The notes beneath the pieces were generated by a model, which was not told where the DNA came from, did no database searches, and worked only from the letters and a program-made list of their open reading frames with translations. 64,000 nucleotides of DNA from Streptomyces actuosus (GTDB taxonomy: Bacteria; Actinomycetota; Actinomycetes; Streptomycetales; Streptomycetaceae). Position numbers and translations under genes: made by a program. The stretch covers positions 237,161-301,160 of the forward strand of contig NZ_JAFFZS010000006.1 of assembly GCF_016921115.1 (NCBI RefSeq). Reading direction: 5' to 3'. Shown here in pieces: positions 59,463 through 64,000 of the stretch (position 1 is the stretch's first letter; each line of letters opens with the position of its first letter).

Positions 59463-59863
59463 CGCGTCGGCGAGAGGGCTCGATCCTTGGGCTCGAGGTC
59501 AGCCTGGCAGCGGCGAACGCCGAACTCGCACAGCTCGGCAACCTTCGCACCCGCCGCTCGACAGCCTGCAACCTGGGCATGCCGGCCTTCGCCGACATCG
59601 CCACGCGCACCACCACTGCGGCGACGGGCCCGTGACAGCTCTGAATATCCATGGCCGCGGAGAACCTGCATCACCTACGCTCCCCCCATGCGCACCGCGT
59701 TCGTCTTCCCTGCACTGCAGGTGAGCGAGCTGAGACGGTTGCCTCACTCCGGCCGCGCCTGGACTCTGCAGGCAATCGAGTCCGGGGCCGGCTCTGAGCG
59801 CAGCAGTCAGCTCCGACGAGACGTGAGTACAACCCAACGGCTCAGCACGGGAAGGAAGCAGTC
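59463..59863. other. 401-nt region with only doubtful fragments
   Basis: A short helical stretch (LEVSLAAANAELAQLGNLRT) is open near 59490-59635 and may be the relic of a coiled-coil protein. An ATG at 59689 preceded by TACGCT could open a leaderless frame of 63 residues, but its codon bias fades. Neither is convincing as a gene. Confidence 0.35.
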
Positions 59864-60100
59864 GTGTTTGACGACGTGATCGGACTACGTCCCGAGGAAG
59901 CCGCACGCTGGGCCGCGCTTGTCGAAGAGTCCCGGCCAGTCCTTGAGAGCGATGGAATGGAAGCTGTCCAGACCCTCCTGGCCGAGCGCGGCTTGAGAAT
60001 CATCCAGGCGATCGTCATCACCCGGGCACTACTGGGGAATGCAGAGACACCGCTCCGAGCCGCCATCGACATCGTGGCCACGAGCAAGGCTCGGCAGTGA
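59864..60100 (+). CDS. Small hypothetical protein
   Basis: This 78-residue, mostly helical acidic protein starts at a GTG with AAGGA about 6 nt upstream. It reads as a regular small soluble protein (VIGLRPEEAARWAALVEESR, LLAERGLRIIQAIVITRALL). I recognise no family; the RIIQAIVITRALL segment suggests a short helical bundle. It lies between mobile-element remnants and could be cargo of one. Confidence 0.65.
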   Translation: MFDDVIGLRPEEAARWAALVEESRPVLESDGMEAVQTLLAERGLRIIQAIVITRALLGNAETPLRAAIDIVATSKARQ

Positions 60101-60117
60101 GTTTCAGAGAAGTGATC

Positions 60118-60473
60118 CACGGCCGATAGGTCCGCATCTTGCCGGCCCGCCAGGCTTCCTTCGCCGAGGCCACCGCCCGGCGGGTCGTCCGCTCGTCGCC
60201 GGTGAACCCCAGCAGTTGGAGACGCCCGTGGAGCTTGTCCGCACGGACCTTGCCTTCGGAGCGGTCGCCCCACTCCTCGAACTTCGGCATGAACGGGTCG
60301 ATCGTCTTCGACCGCCGGACAGGACCGGTGACCGGGCGACCGGTTGCCCTCATCCGTGCGTACCTCCGCACGGTCCTGGGCTCGACTCCCGCCGACGCAG
60401 CCGCCGAACGAGCGCACTCGGTGGCGTCCAAGGCCTCGAAGATTTCCCTGATTTCCCTGTCAGGCTTTTTCAA
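60118..60473 (-). pseudogene. IS21-family transposase IstA, N-terminal fragment
   Basis: The frame opens at TTG 60473 and reads MKKPDREIREIFEALDATEC, an HTH region with ARSAAASAGVEPRTVRRYAR, then FEEWGDRSEGKVRADKLHGR and RTTRRAVASAKEAWRAGK, typical of the start of IstA. The match stops at about base 60118 (TYRPWI), where unrelated sequence follows. The DDE domain, istB and the inverted repeats are absent, so this is a truncated relic. Confidence 0.75.
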
Positions 60474-60697
60474 CGTCCCTCCCGTCTGTCAGCTCAGTTC
60501 CCAAGCAGCACAGAGCCGACCGCTGGAGGGATCGTTTGTTCCGAACCGACACGAATGGGTCCATCGAGAGGGAGATCAGCTGTCCGCAGAGAAGAAGCTG
60601 ATCTGTCCGCCTGCAGGGATCTTGCGCTGTCCGCTCTCACACCGGTCCGTCCGGGCCACTGTCCGATTCGTTCAAGACCGGGCAGCCGGGTGCTGCC

Positions 60698-60709
60698 TAC
60701 CGTGGCCGT
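60698..60709 (+). promoter_or_regulatory. Leaderless promoter -10 of the VOC gene
   Basis: TACCGT (60698-60703) ends 6 nt before ATG 60710, and no ribosome site is present. Confidence 0.55.
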
Positions 60710-61111
60710 ATGACTCCACGATTCGATGCCATCGGGCTGGTCGTCTCCGACATGGCCGCCTCCGTCTCCTTCTACCGCCGGCTCGGGTTCTCCTTCCCCG
60801 AGGGGGCCGAGCGGGAGCCGCACGCCGAGGCCGAGCTGCCCGGCGGGCTGCGGCTGCTGCTGGACACCGAGGACGGCGTGCGCTCCTTCCACCCCGGCTG
60901 GCGTCCGCCCTCCGGCGGTCCGCGCGCCTCGCTCGCCCTGCGCTGCGCCGGGCCCGGCGAGGTCGACGCGGTGTACGAGGAGCTGGTGGGCGCCGGTCAC
61001 CACGGCGAGCTGAAGCCGTGGGACGCCTTCTGGGGGCAGCGGTACGCCGTCGTCCACGACCCGGACGGCAACGGCGTCGACCTGTTCGCCCCGCTACCGG
61101 CCGGCCAGTAG
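60710..61111 (+). CDS. VOC-family (glyoxalase-like) protein
   Basis: This 133-residue protein has two VOC modules: FDAIGLVVSDMAASVSFYRRL with GFSFPEGAEREPHAEAEL, and ASLALRCAGPGEVDAVYEEL with YAVVHDPDGNGVDLFAPL. The final NGVDLFA carries the usual late metal-binding acid. The function is unknown; such proteins often confer resistance or act as small dioxygenases or isomerases. Its last 18 nt overlap the convergent AraC gene. Confidence 0.9.
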   Translation: MTPRFDAIGLVVSDMAASVSFYRRLGFSFPEGAEREPHAEAELPGGLRLLLDTEDGVRSFHPGWRPPSGGPRASLALRCAGPGEVDAVYEELVGAGHHGELKPWDAFWGQRYAVVHDPDGNGVDLFAPLPAGQ

Positions 61112-61780
61112 TTCACCCAGTGTCCGGCCCGCCAACTGCTTCACGTCGCGCGCGAGATGGGCCTGGTCGGCGTATCCGGCGCGGGCGGCGGTGTCCGCCC
61201 GGGGCACCCCGGAGCGGGCCAGGGCGAGGGCCCGCCGGAAGCGGAGGATGCGGGCCAGCGTCTTCGGCCCGTACCCGAACGCGGTCAGCGAACGGCGGTG
61301 CAGCCGTCGCGCCCCGATGCCGAGTTCGTCGGCCGCGGCGGCCACGGGACGGCCCGCGTCGAGGGCCGCGACGAGCAGGCCGAGCTGGGGATCGTACGCC
61401 TCGGTCTGTGCCGCGAGCGTGAGGGCCGCCGCCTCCAGGCCCGTCTCCGGGTCGGCCGCCGCCTCCACGAGCCCGCTCAGTCGCCGAGCCCGGCCCGCGG
61501 ACCACAGATCGGTCAGTTCCACGCGCCGGTCGCGCAGTTCGTGGGCGGGGACACCGAGCAGGGCGGGTGCCACGCCGGGACGGAACCGTATCCCGGTCCA
61601 GGTCACGGGCGGCCCCCCGGTGACGTACGCCTGCGTGTCCGGACCCGCGACCAGCAGCCGGCCCTCGCTCCACAGCAGGTCCATGCAGCCGTCGGGAAGC
61701 ACGCCCTGGCCTCCCGGCCCGGACGGGGTGTTCGTCCACACCACGGCGCCGGCCGGGCGCGACGGCCTCTCCGTGTACAT
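61094..61780 (-). CDS. AraC-family regulator (DUF6597-like N-terminus)
   Basis: This 228-residue protein has an N-terminal beta-rich sensor domain with GVLPDGCMDLLWSEGRLLVA and WTGIRFRPGVAPALLGVPAH. A C-terminal double HTH follows (RPVAAAADELGIGARRLHRR, FGYGPKTLARILRFRRAL, ADTAARAGYADQAHLARDVK). Convergent overlap with the VOC gene links the two physically. The gene is leaderless by its -10 position. Confidence 0.9.
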   Translation of the reverse strand: MYTERPSRPAGAVVWTNTPSGPGGQGVLPDGCMDLLWSEGRLLVAGPDTQAYVTGGPPVTWTGIRFRPGVAPALLGVPAHELRDRRVELTDLWSAGRARRLSGLVEAAADPETGLEAAALTLAAQTEAYDPQLGLLVAALDAGRPVAAAADELGIGARRLHRRSLTAFGYGPKTLARILRFRRALALARSGVPRADTAARAGYADQAHLARDVKQLAGRTLGELLAGR

Positions 61781-61793
61781 GTACGCCAGGCTA
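61781..61793 (-). promoter_or_regulatory. Leaderless promoter -10 of the AraC gene
   Basis: On the minus strand TAGCCT (61793-61788) ends 7 nt before ATG 61780, without a ribosome site. Confidence 0.55.
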
Positions 61794-61854
61794 CGCCGCG
61801 TACCGGGACGCCAGGCCGCGCCGCGGGACCCGCGGGCCCGCCTGCCGGTCGGTC

Positions 61855-62793
61855 TCACCCGCCGGTACGCTCCCGGTGCTCCTGGGGGCTGACGCCGTAC
61901 GCCCTCTTGAACGCGGTGGACAGCGAGAACGCGCTGCCGTACCCCACCTGGCGGGCGATCGATGCGAGGGTGTCGTCGCTGGTACGGAGGCGGTCGGCGG
62001 CGAGGGCGAGACGCCGGCCGGTCAGGTAGGCCATCGGGGGTTCGCCGACGAGGTCGGTGAAGCGGCGGGCCAGCGCGGCCCGGGAGACGTCGGCCCCGGC
62101 GGCGAGGGACGCCACGGTCCAGGGATGCGCCGGGTCGGCCTGGAGGAGGCGGAGCGCACGGCCCACCACCGGATCGGCCTGTGCCCGGTACCAGGCGGGC
62201 GGGTCGGCCTCCGGCCGGGCGAACCAGGCCCGCAGCGCCGCGATCACCAGCAGGTCGAGGAGGCGGTCGAGCACCACCTCCTGGCCCGGCTCGTCGCGCA
62301 CGATCTCGTCCATGAGCAGGGGGGTCAGCGGACAGCGCCACGTGTCGCCGGCGAGCGAGAGCAGCGGCGGCAGCGCGTCCAGCAGGCGCGCCCCGATCTC
62401 GGTCCGCATCGGGTACGTGCCGATCAGGAGCACGGTGGAGCCGTCCGTCCGGTCGCCCCACGTGCGCACGCCCAGGTCCATCGAGCCGTTGAGCAGGGCG
62501 CCGTCGGGGCAGGCGCACTCGCCGCCCGGCAGGATCAGCGCCTGCGGGGCGGTGGCGGGGTCGTCGGCGCAGGTGTAGGGGGCCGGGCCGCGGGCGATCG
62601 CGAGGTCACCCGCTCCCAGACGGAGCGGCTCGCCGGTCTCCGGGACGACCCAGGCGTCGCCGCGGGCCACCAGCATGACGGTCAGCGGGGCGCGGTCCTC
62701 GACGCGGACGCACCACGGCGGGTCGAAGCAGGCCCGGATCAGGAAGGCGCCGCGGGCGCGCGGGCCGTCCAGCAGCCCTGCGAGTGCGTCCAT
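61855..62793 (-). CDS. AraC-family regulator with cupin sensor domain
   Basis: This 312-residue protein has an N-terminal cupin (RACFDPPWCVRVEDRAPLTV, LRLGAGDLAIARGPAPYTC) with several Cys, including CACPDGALLNG. A C-terminal AraC HTH pair follows (PWTVASLAAGADVSRAALAR, VGEPPMAYLTGRRLALAADR, SIARQVGYGSAFSLSTAFKR). The divergent NmrA-like gene at 62901 is the likely target, as in many actinobacterial AraC/SDR pairs. Confidence 0.93.
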   Translation of the reverse strand: MDALAGLLDGPRARGAFLIRACFDPPWCVRVEDRAPLTVMLVARGDAWVVPETGEPLRLGAGDLAIARGPAPYTCADDPATAPQALILPGGECACPDGALLNGSMDLGVRTWGDRTDGSTVLLIGTYPMRTEIGARLLDALPPLLSLAGDTWRCPLTPLLMDEIVRDEPGQEVVLDRLLDLLVIAALRAWFARPEADPPAWYRAQADPVVGRALRLLQADPAHPWTVASLAAGADVSRAALARRFTDLVGEPPMAYLTGRRLALAADRLRTSDDTLASIARQVGYGSAFSLSTAFKRAYGVSPQEHRERTGG

Positions 62794-62805
62794 GCGGTCA
62801 GCGTA
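62794..62805 (-). promoter_or_regulatory. Leaderless promoter -10 of the cupin AraC gene
   Basis: On the minus strand TACGCT (62805-62800) ends 6 nt before ATG 62793. Confidence 0.5.
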
Positions 62806-62900
62806 GACGCAGGGGCATGCGCCCGAGGCGCTCGCCGATGGGCCCCGGCGGTGGACGGGAGTTCACTGGAGGTATGGCAGAGCTTGCGAAGGACACGAAC

Positions 62901-63722
62901 GTGAACGATCTGACGGTCGTGGTGACCGGCGCGTCCGGCCGTACGGGCCGGCGGGTCGCGCAGGCCGTCGACGCGGCGGGAGCCACGGTGCGGCCCGCTT
63001 CACGAGCCCACGGGTTCGACTGGCACGACCGCGCCACCTGGGCGGACACGCTGCGCGGGGCGGACGCGGCCTATCTGGTGTACCCCTTCGACGTGGGCGC
63101 GCCGGAAGCCGCCCTGGGTGTCGGTCTGCTGGCGCACCAGGCGGTGGCGCTCGGCGTACGGCGGCTGGTGCTGCTGTCGGCGCGCGGCGAGGAGGGCGCG
63201 CGCCCCGCCGAGGAGGCGCTCCGGGAGTCGGGAGCGGACTGGACGGTCGTACGGGCCGCGTGGTTCGCCCAGAATCTCAGCGAGGGGCCGCTCGCCGAGG
63301 AACTGCGCCGGACCGGGGAGCTGGTGTTCCCGGCCGGTGAGGTGCGTGAGCCGTTCGTCGACGTAGGGGACGTCGCCGAGGTGGTGGTCGCGGCGCTGAG
63401 CGACGAGCGGTACGCCGGGCAGGCGCTGGCGGTGTCGGGGCCGCGGCTGCTGACGTTCGGGGAGGCGGTGTCGGCCGTGGCGGAGGCGACCGGGCGGGGG
63501 CTGCGCTACCGGTCCGTCCCGGCGCCCGAGTACGGCAAGCGGCTGACGGGGGCCGGGATGCCGGCGGAGGAGACGGAGTTCCTCCTGGACCTGTTCGAGC
63601 AGCTGCTCGACGGGCGCAACGCCTACCTCTCGGACGGCGTGCAGCAGGTGCTGGGACGCGAGCCGCGGGACTTCGCCGACGTGGTGCGGGAGGCCGCCGC
63701 GGCGGGCGCCTGGACGCCCTGA
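62901..63722 (+). CDS. NmrA-like NAD(P)-binding oxidoreductase
   Basis: This 273-residue atypical SDR has VVVTGASGRTGRRVAQAV at the N-terminus, then VRRLVLLSARGEEGARPAEE, DWTVVRAAWFAQNLSEGPL and EPFVDVGDVAEVVVAALSDE, as in NmrA/ergot-alkaloid-type proteins. GTG 62901 is preferred because AAGGA lies 7 nt upstream. The in-frame ATG 62874 sits only 1 nt after GGAGG, too close to use. It is divergent from the cupin AraC regulator. It resembles the protein at 58076-58921 in fold but not closely in sequence. Confidence 0.88.
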   Translation: MNDLTVVVTGASGRTGRRVAQAVDAAGATVRPASRAHGFDWHDRATWADTLRGADAAYLVYPFDVGAPEAALGVGLLAHQAVALGVRRLVLLSARGEEGARPAEEALRESGADWTVVRAAWFAQNLSEGPLAEELRRTGELVFPAGEVREPFVDVGDVAEVVVAALSDERYAGQALAVSGPRLLTFGEAVSAVAEATGRGLRYRSVPAPEYGKRLTGAGMPAEETEFLLDLFEQLLDGRNAYLSDGVQQVLGREPRDFADVVREAAAAGAWTP

Positions 63723-63761
63723 CACCGGCCGCACCCGTACCCGTCGCCTCACGGCCCACCG

Positions 63762-63861
63762 GCGCTCACGGTCCTCGTCGGCTTCGACCAGGACCTCGCG
63801 GCCGAGGCCACCCGCACCTCCAACCGGATACGCGGCCTGCTCACCCAGTTCCACCCCAGCC
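63762..63861 (+). pseudogene. IS110-family transposase fragment
   Basis: The frame reads ALTVLVGFDQDLAAEATRTS followed by NRIRGLLTQFHPSLERV, which is the central part of IS110-type DEDD transposases. No start, no catalytic domains and no C-terminus are present; similarity ends at about 63861 and a different sequence follows. Confidence 0.65.
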
Positions 63862-63908
63862 TGGAACGCGTGCCGGAAGATTTCAAGTCCAGTGAGACGG
63901 TCGTGACG

Positions 63909-64000
63909 CTATGAGGTTTGTGGTGCGGGTTCCCTGCGCTTGGCCGGGTCGTTGATCCATGCCTGCTGGGGTATCCGGGGTGGTCGGGGGCGGCGGCCGA
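63909..64000 (-). CDS. C-terminal end of a protein entering from the right edge (partial)
   Basis: On the minus strand one frame runs from the window edge to TAG at 63911-63909 and ends PQQAWINDPAKRREPAPQTS. The composition is protein-like and it abuts the IS110 fragment, so it could be the tail of a transposase of another insertion sequence. Too little is visible to name it. Confidence 0.3.
   Translation of the reverse strand, partial: GRRPRPPRIPQQAWINDPAKRREPAPQTS

Noticed and set aside
59689..59880. Possible leaderless 63-codon gene
   Set aside because: TACGCT is at the right distance, but codon bias is weak after the first third and no homology is recognisable, so it was left as a note.
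62874..62900. ATG 62874 as start of the NmrA-like gene
   Set aside because: GGAGG ends 1 nt before the ATG, too close to function, while GTG 62901 has AAGGA at 7 nt and matches the usual start of the fold.

Overview
The window is about 73% G+C with strong G/C third-position bias, frequent GTG and TTG starts, AGGAGG-type ribosome sites alongside many leaderless genes, and families such as DUF2637, a PucR-linked xanthine dehydrogenase and HATPase_c_2 anti-sigma factors. All of this points to the chromosome of a Streptomyces or a close relative. The left half looks like ordinary chromosome. The last ~8 kb (about 56.9-64.0 kb) looks like an accessory or rearranged zone, because it holds broken genes and transposase fragments.

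Layout. 1-2.96 kb: the C-terminal end of an RHS/YD-repeat protein whose tip carries an HExxH...ExxA zinc-protease-like signature, followed by an overlapping TTG-start membrane-anchored gene (candidate immunity partner) and a perfect terminator. 3.0-5.3 kb: an orphan cytochrome c oxidase subunit I (ctaD) with a small membrane protein. 5.5-13.9 kb: a mostly polyprenol-sugar/membrane cluster with a nucleotide-sugar epimerase, a two-component system, a DPM1-like glycosyltransferase, a DUF2064 transferase, a SAM methyltransferase, a sulfite-oxidase-like molybdoenzyme with membrane anchors, and a multi-pass glycosyltransferase-like protein. 14-19 kb: a lipoprotein polysaccharide deacetylase under a 34-bp perfect palindrome, an SRPBCC protein, a beta-helix-like membrane protein, and a phosphotransferase-like gene with an apparent frameshift. 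18.9-27.7 kb: a purine-catabolism locus with xanthine dehydrogenase FAD, Fe-S and Moco subunits, an NCS2 purine permease and an XdhC maturation factor, divergent from a PucR regulator.

27.8-36.9 kb: regulators and small membrane proteins (TPR-like, GntR, DUF2637, RsbW-like kinase, PP2C-like phosphatase, a truncated LuxR-type regulator, DUF456, an F420/FMN PPOX protein). 36.9-44.2 kb: a cell-envelope block, with a lipoprotein, an AfsQ/Cse-like sensor kinase and response regulator, a MurJ paralogue translationally coupled to a FemX-like aminoacyltransferase, and a divergent L,D-transpeptidase. 44.3-48.7 kb: alkylation-damage repair (Ada-AlkA fusion plus Ogt), then a MITE-like inverted-repeat element whose outer CTAG supplies the stop codon of rsgA, and a tiny upstream ORF with a strong ribosome site ahead of rsgA. 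48.7-56.9 kb: an anti-sigma-like membrane protein with an external CBM2 domain, a radical SAM protein, a TetR/hydrolase pair, VOC, MmuM and a carboxylesterase. 57-64 kb: a PEP-mutase-like remnant, a DUF6262 (recombinase-associated) remnant, an HxlR/NmrA pair around a perfect palindrome, an IS21 istA fragment, VOC, two AraC regulators, an NmrA-like oxidoreductase and an IS110 fragment.

A recurring regulatory theme is that at least ten genes have a TANNNT-type -10 box 6-8 nt before ATG or GTG with no Shine-Dalgarno, so they are probably leaderless. No rRNA, tRNA, CRISPR array or replication origin was seen. All functional assignments rest on reading motifs and architecture; no database search was run.
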